Shown here: piece after piece, positions 9,361 through 18,705 of the stretch
How the letters are laid out: every line of letters starts with the position of its first letter
How positions within the stretch are numbered: the first letter of the stretch is position 1
Assembly: GCF_004340465.1 (NCBI RefSeq)
Contig: NZ_SLVV01000003.1
Location: forward strand, 358,982-422,981
Length of the DNA: 64,000 nucleotides
Source: Mesobacillus foraminis
GTDB lineage: Bacteria > Bacillota > Bacilli > Bacillales > Cytobacillaceae
Direction of reading: 5' to 3'
The notes under the pieces: generated by a model
Databases searched by the model: none
What the model was told of the DNA's origin: nothing
Seen by the model: only the letters and a program-made list of their open reading frames with translations
Position numbers and translations under genes: made by a program

Positions 9361-9717
9361 GGGGATGAAGGCCAAACCGGGGAAGAAACTCTATGGAAAA
9401 GGTCTTCATGCAGGGGATGAAGGCCAAACCGGGGAAACTCTGTGAAAAAGGTCTTCATATAGGGGATGAAGGCCAAACCGAGGAAGAAACTCTATGGAAA
9501 AGGTCTTCACAGTGGATGAAGGCCAAGCCGATGAAGAAACTCTGTGAAAAAGGCTTCATACAGGGGATGAAGGTCAAACCGATGAAGAAACTCTATGGAA
9601 AAGGTCTTCTTACAGGGGATGAAGATCAAACCGAGGAAGAAACTCTATGGAAAAGGTCTTCATATAGGGGATGAAGGCCAAACCGAGGAAGAAACTCTGT
9701 GAAAAAGGTCTTCATAC
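9361..9717. repeat. Tandem repeat array, seven units of 49-52 bp
   Basis: Seven head-to-tail copies begin with GGGGATGAAGGCC or close variants at 9361, 9413, 9462, 9512 (GTGG...), 9563, 9615 and 9667. Each unit continues with AAACCGAGGAAGAAACTCT and AAAAGGTCTTCATA. The unit interior alternates between CTATGGAA and CTGTGAAA types (A-B-A-B-A-A-B), so the array may have grown as dimers. It is open in a plus frame, but the translation is merely periodic and the unit length is not kept to a multiple of three. I regard it as non-coding minisatellite DNA. Confidence 0.9.
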
Positions 9718-9759
9718 TACATTTAGGCCGTTTCCGGACTCCTCCATGTCCAGTCGGCC

Positions 9760-10091
9760 ATCTTTTTCGGGCTCAGGGCAGCAAATTAAATATCGCCTGC
9801 ATGGACAATTTTTTAGTCTCCTGGGGTTGTCCAATGTCTGCATGCCTTATTTTTGTATCAGAGAATACCTACTCGATGGTTTCTTTACGTATAAATATAT
9901 ATGTCTTTTCTTCGGTTATGCCTCAAGTGTTCCGCTTCTTCCACAAACCCTTGCCATAAATGACGGGTGACAACCTTCTGATGATTCCAGTTTTCTGTAC
10001 AATTTCGGCTAACAATGGGCAGGTGCCGCAAACATGCTTCAGTGATTGATATTTGCAATATCCCTCTATGTTTCATCTCAATTGCTCCCAC
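9760..10091 (-). pseudogene. IS1182-type transposase relic (C-terminal part)
   Basis: The minus strand encodes NHQKVVTRHLWQ followed by VEEAEHLRHN, and after an in-frame shift RKETIE-stop-VF and KKLSMQAIFNLL. These pieces, in this order and spacing, match the C-terminal half of IS1182-family DDE transposases as I remember them (KVVTRHxWE, AEHLRHT, RKETIERVFADxKEKHG, KKLSMQAMLTFAAMNLKK). At least one stop and one frame change break it, and the catalytic N-terminal part is absent. No terminal repeats were identified. It is a dead fragment. Confidence 0.7.
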
Positions 10092-10190
10092 TGGATGGGA
10101 TTGTTATGGAAGCATCTTCATCACCTCAAACCAGATATGTATCCATTTAAAAATAGGCTTGGTTGCACAGCTGGATGAACTTTTGAAAAC

Positions 10191-10324
10191 CTGTTGATTG
10201 GAGTGGAAGGCGCGCAGACTCCTGCGGGATCAGGTGGACAGGTGAGATCCCGCAGGAGCTTGCGACGAGGGAGGCACTGCGCCAGTCCCGCGGAAAGCGA
10301 AGCGACTGGAACGGAAATCAACAG
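10191..10324. repeat. 134 bp palindromic intergenic element with terminal inverted repeats
   Basis: Bounded by CTGTTGATT (10191-10199) and its perfect inverse AATCAACAG (10316-10324). Inside are a perfect 13-pair hairpin (CTCCTGCGGGATC at 10219-10231 with 10246-10258) and a second hairpin (CCAGTC 10282-10287 with GACTGG 10304-10309). I recall closely similar GC-rich elements scattered between genes in many Bacillaceae genomes. No reading frame, so it would be a non-autonomous mobile or REP-like element. A decayed relative appears at 44840. Confidence 0.75.
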
Positions 10325-10427
10325 CCCAATTTTTGTCCACCAACCAAAATATTTTTTATGGCAAGAAACTGTTTAGTAAAAGGGGTTTTCAGGAATAGTG
10401 CTTGTATAACAAGGATAAGGTGATAAA

Positions 10428-11489
10428 ATGTTTGACTCGATGTTCAAGAATATTACGCTTGCAGATGTCCTTTGGTTCACTTTCTATCTATTCCTGATTC
10501 TGGCTGCAAATGGCGTGGTCCGCGGGATTATCGCTTTCCTCTCCGGAAAAGCGGCAAAGCTCCCCAGAAGGTTTGTTCCAACCATACAGGCTCTGGTTAA
10601 CTGGATGAGCTTTTATGGAGCCCTTCTTTTGTTCCTCTTTTATTTTTCAAAAACACAATGGCTGTTTTATCCTATTTATTCAGTCGATGGGCAGCAAGTC
10701 ACCCTGTTTTTGATTATAGTGGCCATCATGATTGTGACGCTTGCCCACAGGCTTGTGAAGCTATTTGCCAAATACGTGCTGACAAATCTTTATGAATATT
10801 ACGATGTTGATAAAAGCCTGGGATATACTTTTAATCAAATCATTTATTACACAGTGATGATTGCTGCGCTGGCCGTCAGTTTAACAAACTTTGGCCTTGA
10901 TTTGACTGCTCTTGGCGCCATTTTTGGAGCCCTTGGGATTGGCCTTGGTTTCGGTCTGAGAAATATCGCGGGGAATTTTGTCTCAGGGATCATTGTTTTA
11001 TTTGAAAGGCCAGTTAAAATAGGAGAAGTCATCCAGGTCCAGGATAAAGTGGGGAGAGTCGAAAAGATCCGCCTAAGGTCAACGGTCGTACGGACAGCGA
11101 AGGAAGGAACCCTGATTGTCCCCAATCAATATTTTATCGAACAGATTGTTAAAAATCGGACGGGTGCCGAGATGATGGCCCAAGTAGAAGTAAGCGTCAC
11201 ATATAGGACGGATTCTGAGATGGTGGAGCATTGGCTGCATGAAGCCGTTTCAATCGTGAAGGAAAGGGAAAACGGGATTTTAGAGCAGCCTGCCCCTGAT
11301 ATCCGGTTCATTGATTTTAGGAACAGGGCAATGGTGTTCCTGATAGAAATTCCTGTTAAAAACTTTGAAATCAAAGAGTTGGTGGAAAGCAGGCTGCGTC
11401 ATGCCATTTCGAAGTGCTTTAAGGTTCATGACGTAGAGCTGGCAGGGATGGACTTCTTCCAGGCAGCACTAAAGAAACCTGATGCCTGA
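10428..11489 (+). CDS. MscS-family mechanosensitive channel
   Basis: Small-conductance mechanosensitive channel that opens on hypo-osmotic shock. Seen: four to five transmembrane segments in residues 15-190, a glycine/alanine-rich pore helix (GAIFGALGIGLGFGL, about 166-180) followed by RNIAGNFVSGI, then the beta domain with FERPVKIGEVIQV and a C-terminal alpha/beta domain. Its length of 353 residues is a little above E. coli MscS because of an extra N-terminal membrane segment. AAGGTGAT lies upstream of the ATG. It stands alone, opposite to the osmoprotectant transporter further right, and both fit osmotic adaptation. Confidence 0.9.
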   Translation: MFDSMFKNITLADVLWFTFYLFLILAANGVVRGIIAFLSGKAAKLPRRFVPTIQALVNWMSFYGALLLFLFYFSKTQWLFYPIYSVDGQQVTLFLIIVAIMIVTLAHRLVKLFAKYVLTNLYEYYDVDKSLGYTFNQIIYYTVMIAALAVSLTNFGLDLTALGAIFGALGIGLGFGLRNIAGNFVSGIIVLFERPVKIGEVIQVQDKVGRVEKIRLRSTVVRTAKEGTLIVPNQYFIEQIVKNRTGAEMMAQVEVSVTYRTDSEMVEHWLHEAVSIVKERENGILEQPAPDIRFIDFRNRAMVFLIEIPVKNFEIKELVESRLRHAISKCFKVHDVELAGMDFFQAALKKPDA

Positions 11490-11509
11490 TAAATCATCAG
11501 CCGGCCCGC

Positions 11510-11632
11510 ATACCTTAAGCCGAAGTAGGCGTTATTGAACGAGACGAACAAGAACGTCCTATTCTAAAGGAATCTATAGGATGGAATCTTTTTTAACAGT
11601 CTTCATAAGTTTATTCTTTGCGGCTTAGGTAT
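11510..11632. repeat. Intergenic segment with an imperfect terminal inverted repeat
   Basis: The 357 bases between the MscS and OpuD genes hold no gene I recognise. ATACCTTAAGCCG at 11510-11522 and CGGCTTAGGTAT at 11621-11632 are inverted copies with one bulged base, enclosing about 100 bases. A 42-codon open frame at 11650-11778 lacks a good ribosome site. The segment may be a small non-autonomous element, but the evidence is thin. Confidence 0.3.
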
Positions 11633-11781
11633 AGTTGAACGCCAGGCTGATGGGAGTGGAGGTGCGAACCCTGTTGGGCGAGCCATTTCATGGAGACCAT
11701 AACCATACAATGGCCACGGTGGCTCTACACACCCTGATTAAAGCTGAGCTTCCGGACGAAAATAAACAGACTGACTAATAG

Positions 11782-11837
11782 TGCAAATAAAAAAAGACTG
11801 CAGACAAGCCTGGTTTTTATCAAGTTTGTCTGCAGTC
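11782..11837 (-). terminator. Terminator of the OpuD-type gene
   Basis: GACTGCAGACAA (11796-11807) pairs perfectly with TTGTCTGCAGTC (11826-11837). Read on the minus strand the stem is followed by a run of seven Ts. Confidence 0.85.
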
Positions 11838-11846
11838 CGAGGCAGC

Positions 11847-13376
11847 CTACTTGGCTGCCTTTCCTGTTTTTACGGTGACAATATTTTCTTTTTTTAATGC
11901 CTTGATTAATGAAAAGACAATCATCAGCATGACAATCGTAAACGGCAGGGCCGCAATAATAGAGGCTCTTTGCAGTGCTTCCAGCCCGCCGCTCCATAGA
12001 AGGATGGCAGCAGAAGCAGACTGGATAATTCCCCAGATGAACTTAATCCTGTTGGGAGGATTCAGGTTGCCATTGGTTGTTTGCATCCCCAGAACGAAGG
12101 TAGCTGAGTCGGCTGATGTGATAAAAAAGGTGCTGATTAGGAATATGGCCAGCAGCGAAAGCACGGTTGAGAGCGGGAAATAGCTGAACACAGTAAATAG
12201 GGCTACTTCGCTTCCGCTGGTCTGAATGACCTCCATAATATTCCTCTGTTCGAAGAATTCTAGGTATATTCCTGTACCGCCGAACACTGAGAACCAGAGC
12301 GCCCCAAAGATCGTTGGAACAAGGAGGACGCCGATGACAAACTCACGGATAGTCCGCCCTTTTGAAATCCGGGCAATGAAGGTTCCTACAAACGGTGCCC
12401 AGGCAATCCACCAGGCCCAATAGAAAATCGTCCAGTCCTGGAACCACGTAATCTCCTGGTCAAAGGGGCTAAGCCGGAAGCTCATCGATGGCAGATTTTG
12501 CAGGTAGGAGCCTAATGTTGTGGTGAACAGGTCCATGATAAAATTGGTCGGTCCTACAAATAGCAAGAACAGCAGAAGGGCAACAGCCAGGATGATGTTC
12601 AGGTTGCTCAAATATTTTATCCCTTTGTTGAGCCCTGTTTGCGCTGACAGCATAAACAGGACAGTGACAACAATAATAATGATCATTTGAGTCGTGAAAT
12701 TATTCTGTACTCCATTAAACGAATGGGAGAGACCTCCGCTGATCTGGATGGCCCCTAGTCCGAGGGAAGTCGCAACGCCGAATACAGTGGCGAATACAGC
12801 AATACAGTCCACCAGGGTTCCGACCGGGCCGTCCACTCTGTCACCAAGCAATGGGCGCAGCAGGGAGGAAACTACCCCGGCATGTCCTTTGCGGAACTGA
12901 AAATAAGCCAAAGATAATCCGATTACCGCATAAATGGCCCAAGGATGCAGACCCCAATGGAAAAAGGAGTAGCGCATGGCCGCCCGGGCTGCATTAGGTG
13001 TCTGGCCCTCCTCAAATGGAGGGGAGTAATAATGGGACATTGGTTCTGCCACCCCCCAGAACACCAGGCCAATGCCCATGCCGGCGCTGAATAGCATGGC
13101 GAACCACGTAATATAGCCGAAATCCGGCCGGTCGTCGTCTTTTCCAAGACGGATATTTCCATACTTCGTAAAAATTAAAATGACGGCAAAAATCAGGAAT
13201 ATGGAAGCCGCGAGCAGATAGAACCACCCGAATTTTTCAAGGATAAATCCTTGGATGGCGGCGGTAACGGCGTCAAGGTTGCCATTAGGCAGGATGTCTT
13301 TTGGGATCAATCCCCAGATAATAAACAATGCAGTTAAGATAACTGAAACCGTGAAAACGGGCGTCAGTTTTTTCAT
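11847..13376 (-). CDS. BCCT-family glycine betaine transporter (OpuD-like)
   Basis: Sodium-coupled symporter for betaine-type osmoprotectants with twelve predicted membrane segments over 509 residues. Seen: GMGIGLVFWGVAEPMSHY (BCCT motif near TM3) and the family signature FYWAWWIAWAPFVGTFIAR with Trp residues that form the substrate cage in BetP/OpuD. The C-terminal cytosolic tail is short and basic. I prefer the ATG at 13376, six bases after GGAGGG, over the adjacent TTG. Closest known counterpart is B. subtilis OpuD; substrate (betaine versus choline or carnitine) cannot be fixed from sequence alone. Confidence 0.92.
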   Translation of the reverse strand: MKKLTPVFTVSVILTALFIIWGLIPKDILPNGNLDAVTAAIQGFILEKFGWFYLLAASIFLIFAVILIFTKYGNIRLGKDDDRPDFGYITWFAMLFSAGMGIGLVFWGVAEPMSHYYSPPFEEGQTPNAARAAMRYSFFHWGLHPWAIYAVIGLSLAYFQFRKGHAGVVSSLLRPLLGDRVDGPVGTLVDCIAVFATVFGVATSLGLGAIQISGGLSHSFNGVQNNFTTQMIIIIVVTVLFMLSAQTGLNKGIKYLSNLNIILAVALLLFLLFVGPTNFIMDLFTTTLGSYLQNLPSMSFRLSPFDQEITWFQDWTIFYWAWWIAWAPFVGTFIARISKGRTIREFVIGVLLVPTIFGALWFSVFGGTGIYLEFFEQRNIMEVIQTSGSEVALFTVFSYFPLSTVLSLLAIFLISTFFITSADSATFVLGMQTTNGNLNPPNRIKFIWGIIQSASAAILLWSGGLEALQRASIIAALPFTIVMLMIVFSLIKALKKENIVTVKTGKAAK

Positions 13377-14086
13377 CAAATCCCTCCGTTGTCATAATCC
13401 ACATCTAAAGTATCTTCCTGAAGGATTATTTTATTCAGTTTTAACTGTATGACCGCTTACAGCAACGCGATTTTAAGATTAAACAGGTAGAACCCAGCTG
13501 AAATTTGGCAAAAGGAAATAGTTTTCGTATCCTCACAACTTTGATTAGTGGTCCACTTTTTGATTGGGGACAGCCGCTCCGGAAAGACTATAACAACAGG
13601 TGAGAGCACTGTGGAGACATCATTCTCATGCCGGAAACGGCCCAAGTCTTCTTGGCTTCCATGTCATGCTCATGAAAGAGTAGAGAGGCAGGCATCATTC
13701 ATCTTTCACCTTTCACCTTTCACCATATCCTTATAAATGGCCCGGAGTTTACCAGCCCTGCCGCTTCATCGGCAGCTAAAATAACCCCCTGCTTCTGAGC
13801 CTCAGTTCATCAGGCCCGTTATCATGAGGGGTAAACCTTTTGTGAAATTAGGAAAAATAGTTCGCGCACTTTTGCCCTGGGCAGGTCTGGACTCGTTCCG
13901 TCCAGCTCTCTGACCCTCCTTCTTTAAATAGGATAACAATCATTGGATGCTTTTACCACTGAAAGGCCTTAGATGAAGCTGGGACCTGTCATAATATTTC
14001 GATATTTAACCTTTTCAACAGAAAAATGACGAAATTTGGAGGGATTTTGCTAGTGAAAGGCAAATTTGAAAATACAGACTTTTTTA
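13377..14086. other. Long intergenic region upstream of the his operon
   Basis: About 700 bases without a supportable gene. It contains a short direct repeat (TTTCACC three times near 13700) and several weak hairpins, but no T-box landmarks that I could identify. The first part must carry the promoter of the minus-strand BCCT gene, which I could not place. Confidence 0.5.
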
Positions 14087-14115
14087 TTGACGAAAATAAT
14101 GGGGAGGGTTAAACT
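14087..14115 (+). promoter_or_regulatory. Candidate sigma-A promoter of the his operon
   Basis: TTGACG, 17-base spacer, TAAACT; about 110 bases before hisZ. The -10 is only a four-of-six match. Confidence 0.45.
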
Positions 14116-14227
14116 ACTAATAACTTCATTTCATTAGCATATTAGCGAACTAAAGTGTAAGGTGATATCCTGGACTGTGTAATTAAGATCAAGCACCAGT
14201 GAAACTTGCTAAAAAAGGATGAATAAG

Positions 14228-15412
14228 ATGAGCCGATTATTTATGTTTGAAAAACCTCTCGGGATGAGAGACACTCTCCCTGATTTATATGAAACCAAGC
14301 ACCATGTCCGGTCCGTGCTTGAAGACGAGATGAAGCGATGGGGCTTTCAATTTATTGAAACTCCGACGCTTGAATATTATGAGACGGTTGGGACGGCTTC
14401 AGCCATCCTGGACCAGCAGCTTTTCAAGCTTCTTGACCAGGAAGGGCACACTCTTGTGCTGCGGCCTGACATGACCGCGCCAATTGCCAGGGTGGCGGCG
14501 TCGAAGCTCCTGAAAGAAAAACTGCCAAACAGGCTGGCTTATTCCGCCAATGTCTTCCGCGCGCAGCAGCGCGAAGGGGGACGGCCTGCGGAATTCGAAC
14601 AGGTAGGGGTTGAATGCATCGGCGATGAAACCGTCAGTGCGGATGGGGAAATGATTGCACTGGCGATCTCCTCCCTGAAAAAAGCAGGATTAAAAAATTT
14701 CCAGCTTTCCGTCGGCCATGCCAAATTTGTTCAGGAGCTGTTTATCGAGATTCTTGGAAATGAAGAACGGGCCCGGGAGCTGACAAGATTTTTATATGAA
14801 AAAAACTATGTAGGCTACCGCGAGCATGTAAAAGGATTGCCGCTGTCCTCCATTGATACTCAGCGCCTTCTCTCATTCCTTGAGCTGCGCGGAGGTTCAG
14901 AGGTGATTGGAATGGCCCTTGAGCTGATTGAAAACGGAAAAGGGAAGGAAGCTGTTCTTGAGCTGCAGGAGCTGTGGGATGTTGTCCAGGATTTCGAAGA
15001 AGGAAGCTTCATAAAATTTGACCTCACCCTCGTCAGCCATATGAGCTACTATACCGGCATTTTATTTGAAGTATATGCAGGGAAGGTCGGGTTCCCGATC
15101 GGCAATGGCGGGCGCTATGACGGCCTGCTTGAGAAATTCGGGAAATCAATAGGTGCTACTGGATTTGCCCTGAACCTGGACCGGCTGCTTGAGGCATTGG
15201 GACAATTGGACGGAAATATTCCGGCAGCCTGCATCCTGTTCAGTCCCGAGCGTCGCAAGGAAGCCTACCAGCTTGCTTCAGAACGCCGGGCATCGGGGGA
15301 GCGGGTAGTCCTTCAGGATATCAGCGGGGTCAAAAACCTTGACGCTTGCACGAATAAATTCTCCGACGTGGCCTTTTTGATCGGGAAAGCAGGAAAGGAG
15401 CCGGCACAATGA
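14228..15412 (+). CDS. hisZ: ATP phosphoribosyltransferase regulatory subunit
   Basis: Histidyl-tRNA-synthetase-like protein without aminoacylation activity. It binds short-form HisG and confers activity and histidine feedback. Seen: class II synthetase motif 2-like [17 protein letters not shown] and [19 protein letters not shown], and the histidine-binding loop region [10 protein letters not shown]. The length of 394 residues is usual. The ATG at 14228 is favoured because AAAAAAGGA ends nine bases upstream; the ATG at 14219 directly abuts that site. It overlaps hisG by four bases (ATGA). The short HisG downstream confirms the need for this subunit. Confidence 0.95.
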   Translation: MSRLFMFEKPLGMRDTLPDLYETKHHVRSVLEDEMKRWGFQFIETPTLEYYETVGTASAILDQQLFKLLDQEGHTLVLRPDMTAPIARVAASKLLKEKLPNRLAYSANVFRAQQREGGRPAEFEQVGVECIGDETVSADGEMIALAISSLKKAGLKNFQLSVGHAKFVQELFIEILGNEERARELTRFLYEKNYVGYREHVKGLPLSSIDTQRLLSFLELRGGSEVIGMALELIENGKGKEAVLELQELWDVVQDFEEGSFIKFDLTLVSHMSYYTGILFEVYAGKVGFPIGNGGRYDGLLEKFGKSIGATGFALNLDRLLEALGQLDGNIPAACILFSPERRKEAYQLASERRASGERVVLQDISGVKNLDACTNKFSDVAFLIGKAGKEPAQ

Positions 15413-16032
15413 CAGAACAATTAACTATTGCCATGCCAAAGGGACGGATTTTTCAGGAAGCAGCCGAGCTTCTGCGAAAAGCGGGGTATCGGCTGCCGCC
15501 TGAATTTGATGATTCCCGAAAACTGATTATAGATGTAGAAGAAGAAAATTTCCGGTTCATCCTCTCAAAGCCGATGGATGTGGCGACTTACGTTGAGCAC
15601 GGAGTTGCCGATCTGGGGATTGCCGGCAAAGATGTTCTCCTTGAAGAGGAGCGGGATGTCTACGAAGTCCTCGACTTAAAAATCAGCGGGTGCTATTTGG
15701 CGGTCGCAGGGCTGCCGGGCACGAAAATGAACGATGTGGCACCTAAAGTCGCAACAAAATACCCCAATGTAGCTGCTGCTTATTTCCGTGAGCAGGGGGA
15801 ACAGGTAGAAATCATAAAATTGAACGGGTCCATTGAGCTTGCGCCATTAATCGGCCTGTCGGACCGGATTGTCGATATTGTTTCAACAGGAAGGACCCTG
15901 AAGGAAAACGGGCTGGTTGAATATGAAACCATTACAGCCATCACCTCAAGATTGATTGTCAATCCGGTAAGCTACCGTATTAAGGATGAACGCATCAGCG
16001 AGATTGTCAATGCATTGAGCAAGGTCATTTAA
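15409..16032 (+). CDS. hisG: ATP phosphoribosyltransferase, short form
   Basis: First enzyme of histidine synthesis: condenses ATP and PRPP to phosphoribosyl-ATP. At 207 residues it is the short form that lacks the C-terminal regulatory domain and depends on HisZ. Seen: opening [11 protein letters not shown]-like ([11 protein letters not shown]), the GIAGKDVL segment and the PRPP-binding stretch [18 protein letters not shown]. Translationally coupled to hisZ by ATGA overlap. Confidence 0.97.
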   Translation: MTEQLTIAMPKGRIFQEAAELLRKAGYRLPPEFDDSRKLIIDVEEENFRFILSKPMDVATYVEHGVADLGIAGKDVLLEEERDVYEVLDLKISGCYLAVAGLPGTKMNDVAPKVATKYPNVAAAYFREQGEQVEIIKLNGSIELAPLIGLSDRIVDIVSTGRTLKENGLVEYETITAITSRLIVNPVSYRIKDERISEIVNALSKVI

Positions 16033-16110
16033 AGATTCGGGATCAACCTAAATTGGCTGTTCAGGTGCTTTAGTTAAAAGTGCGGTACCGATATTGAGAG
16101 GATGATAAAG

Positions 16111-17382
16111 TTGAAGATTGTCAAGGTCAGCGGTGACGTAACCATAAAGCGGACAGTGGACGGAGGGACAGAGGCCCAGCGTGAAACTGTCAAGGAAATC
16201 ATCGCAAATGTAAGGAGCAATGGTGATGACGCTCTAAAAGCCTATACAGAAAAGTTCGATTCTGTAATGCTAGAGGCATTGCAGGTCGAGCAGGAAGAAA
16301 TCAAGGAAGCCTATCAGCATGTTGATTCCAAACTGGTTGAAATCATCAAGGAGGCCGCGGCGAATATTCGCAGCTACCATGAGAAACAGCTAAGGCCATC
16401 CTGGCTTACTACAGAAGAAAATGGAACTATCCTCGGGCAGAAAGTGACGCCTCTTGATTCGGTCGGGGTCTACGTACCTGGAGGAACGGCGGCATATCCC
16501 TCTTCTGTCCTGATGAACGTTATCCCTGCAAAAGTGGCGGGTGTAAAACGAATCGTCATGGTATCTCCTCCTGGTGAGGACGGAAGCATTCCTGCAGGAG
16601 TATTGGTGGCTGCCGATCTTGCGGGAGTCAAGGAAATCTATAAAGTTGGCGGTGCGCAGGCAATCGCTGCACTGGCCTATGGAACGAAGACCATTGCTCC
16701 GGTTGATAAAATCACCGGTCCGGGAAATATATACGTTGCTCTGGCAAAGCGGGAAGTGTTTGGCGACGTTGATATCGACATGATTGCAGGGCCAAGTGAA
16801 ATTGCGGTACTGGCCGATGACACCGCCAAAGCTGACGAAGTGGCTGCGGACCTCCTTTCCCAGGCGGAACATGATGTTCGTGCCAGCTCTGTTCTGGTGA
16901 CGCCGTCAATGGCACTTGCTGAGGCTGTTCAACGGGAAGTGGAAGTTCAGTGTGCCGCATTGCCTCGCAGGGAAATCGCAGAACAGTCCATTAGAGATTT
17001 TGGGGCCATTTATGTTGCCGCAAACATGGAGGAAGTGGTTGAGACCGTTAATCAGCTTGCACCCGAGCATCTTGAAATCATGACCGCGAATGGGATGGAA
17101 CTGCTTGGAAAAATCCGCCATGCAGGGGCCATTTTTATCGGAAGGTACAGTTCGGAACCTGTCGGTGATTATTTTGCAGGGCCCAATCATGTGCTGCCGA
17201 CAAACGGAACCGCTCGTTTTTCAAGCCCGCTAAGCGTCGATGATTTCCAAAAGAAGTCGAGCATCATTTCCTACAGCGAGCAGGCTCTCCGGGACAATGG
17301 AAGCAAAATTGCCGAGTTTGCCCGGCTCGAAGGACTTGAGGCTCATGCGAGGGCTGTTGAGTCAAGATTGAAGAAACAGTGA
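16111..17382 (+). CDS. hisD: Histidinol dehydrogenase
   Basis: Catalyses the last two steps, oxidising L-histidinol to L-histidine with two NAD+. Seen: [20 protein letters not shown], the NAD-binding region [30 protein letters not shown], the catalytic/zinc region [14 protein letters not shown] and GPNHVLPT. The length of 423 residues is normal. I chose the TTG at 16111, nine bases after GAGAGG; the ATG at 16102 directly abuts that site and would be poorly initiated, though it would also give a normal length. Confidence 0.96.
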   Translation: MKIVKVSGDVTIKRTVDGGTEAQRETVKEIIANVRSNGDDALKAYTEKFDSVMLEALQVEQEEIKEAYQHVDSKLVEIIKEAAANIRSYHEKQLRPSWLTTEENGTILGQKVTPLDSVGVYVPGGTAAYPSSVLMNVIPAKVAGVKRIVMVSPPGEDGSIPAGVLVAADLAGVKEIYKVGGAQAIAALAYGTKTIAPVDKITGPGNIYVALAKREVFGDVDIDMIAGPSEIAVLADDTAKADEVAADLLSQAEHDVRASSVLVTPSMALAEAVQREVEVQCAALPRREIAEQSIRDFGAIYVAANMEEVVETVNQLAPEHLEIMTANGMELLGKIRHAGAIFIGRYSSEPVGDYFAGPNHVLPTNGTARFSSPLSVDDFQKKSSIISYSEQALRDNGSKIAEFARLEGLEAHARAVESRLKKQ

Positions 17383-17443
17383 AACCAGGTACCATATAAC
17401 GATGATAACCACTGCGGCAGGAAGATAGGATGGAGGAATGATG

Positions 17444-18031
17444 ATGGAGAGAATTGCAACAATTGACCGTAAAACAAACGAAACAAATATTCAGCTGAGT
17501 CTGGGCATTGACGGAGAAGGGTTTTCAGAACTCGAAACAGGTGTCCCGTTTTTAACCCATATGCTCGATTTATTTGCCAAACATGGCCAATTTGATTTAA
17601 AAGTCGATGCAAAAGGAGATATCGAGGTGGATGACCACCATACAACCGAAGATATCGGCATCTGCCTCGGACAGGCACTGCGTGAGGCGCTCGGGGACAA
17701 AAGAGGAATCAAGCGCTACGGAAATGCTTTTGTGCCAATGGATGAGGCTTTGGCGCAAGTTGTTGTCGATCTCAGCAACCGCCCCCATCTTGAACTTCGC
17801 GGTGAATTTCCTTCCCAGAAGGTAGGGACCTTTGATACGGAGCTCGTACATGAATTTCTTTGGAAATTTGCCCTTGAGGCAAGGATGAACCTCCATGTGG
17901 TCGTTCACTATGGAAAAAACACGCACCATATCATTGAAGCGATTTTTAAAGCAATGGCGCGTGCCCTTGATGAAGCAACGACGATCGACCCGCGTGTAAA
18001 AGGGATTCCATCCTCGAAAGGAATGCTGTAA
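17444..18031 (+). CDS. hisB: Imidazoleglycerol-phosphate dehydratase
   Basis: Manganese enzyme that dehydrates imidazole glycerol phosphate. Seen: metal-binding HHTTEDIGICLGQAL, the TGVPFLTHMLDLFAKHG region, and the second set HEFLWKFA and NTHHIIEAIFKA. It is the monofunctional Firmicute form without a phosphatase domain. Three ATGs stand in a row at 17438, 17441 and 17444; GGAGG ends seven bases before the last, which gives 195 residues. The hisH start follows its stop directly. Confidence 0.96.
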   Translation: MERIATIDRKTNETNIQLSLGIDGEGFSELETGVPFLTHMLDLFAKHGQFDLKVDAKGDIEVDDHHTTEDIGICLGQALREALGDKRGIKRYGNAFVPMDEALAQVVVDLSNRPHLELRGEFPSQKVGTFDTELVHEFLWKFALEARMNLHVVVHYGKNTHHIIEAIFKAMARALDEATTIDPRVKGIPSSKGML

Positions 18032-18667
18032 ATGATTGGGATTGTCGATTATGGCATGGGGAATTTATTCAGTGTCAGCAAGGCACTCGAAAGACTGGAG
18101 GCCCCTTATTTTATTTCCGAAAACAAAGAGGAGCTGCGAAATGCCGATGCGTTGCTGGTTCCGGGGGTTGGTTCCTTCCGTGATGCGATGGAGCTCCTGA
18201 ATTCCTCCGGCCTGACGGAAATGATCAGGGAGTTTGCACAGACTGGAAAGCCTGTTTTAGGCATTTGTCTTGGGATGCAGCTGCTGTTTGAAGAAAGCAT
18301 GGAAAACGGGGTAACGAAGGGGCTTGGCCTTCTGGAAGGAAGGGTGGAACGCTTCCCGGGAGTTACTGAAAGCGGTGAATCCTACAAGGTCCCGCATATG
18401 GGCTGGAACAAACTGAGGTTCATTAACCCATCCCCGCTGACGGAAGATGTGGACGAAGGGCACGTTTATTTTGTTCACTCCTATTATGTTAAAAGCAATG
18501 ACAGAGATGTGCTGATTGCAGTGAGTGAATATGATGTCGAAGTTCCCGCTGTTGTCGGCAAGGGGAATGTACTAGGAATGCAATTTCATCCCGAGAAAAG
18601 CAGCACCCCTGGCATTCAGCTGCTGAGCAATTTTACGAAACTCGCAGGAGCTGGCCGTTCATTCTAG
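18032..18667 (+). CDS. hisH: Imidazole glycerol phosphate synthase, glutaminase subunit
   Basis: Class I glutamine amidotransferase that supplies ammonia to HisF. Seen: oxyanion and start region [15 protein letters not shown], the nucleophile Cys in GICLGMQLL, and the catalytic His-X-Glu in QFHPEKS near the C-terminus. Length 211. It begins on the base after the hisB stop, with AAAGGA inside hisB as its ribosome site. Confidence 0.97.
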   Translation: MIGIVDYGMGNLFSVSKALERLEAPYFISENKEELRNADALLVPGVGSFRDAMELLNSSGLTEMIREFAQTGKPVLGICLGMQLLFEESMENGVTKGLGLLEGRVERFPGVTESGESYKVPHMGWNKLRFINPSPLTEDVDEGHVYFVHSYYVKSNDRDVLIAVSEYDVEVPAVVGKGNVLGMQFHPEKSSTPGIQLLSNFTKLAGAGRSF

Positions 18668-18705
18668 AACGCTTCCCTGCTCAAAATGAAAAGAGGTGCA
18701 GAGAG

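Noticed and set aside
9393-9970. Open frames through the tandem repeats (MEKVFMQGMKAKP... type translations)
   Set aside because: Unit length varies between 49 and 52 bases so the frame is not maintained, there is no ribosome site, and the translation is only a readout of the repeat.
11650-11778. 42-codon open frame ending PDENKQTD with an HGDHNH motif
   Set aside because: No proper ribosome site, no recognised family and a short length; could be a gene fragment but not supportable.
13457-13736. Small open frames upstream of the his operon
   Set aside because: No ribosome sites and composition typical of random frames; treated as intergenic.
14116-14227. T-box or histidine attenuator before hisZ
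   Set aside because: I could not find T-box landmarks, a His-codon-rich leader peptide or a terminator hairpin.
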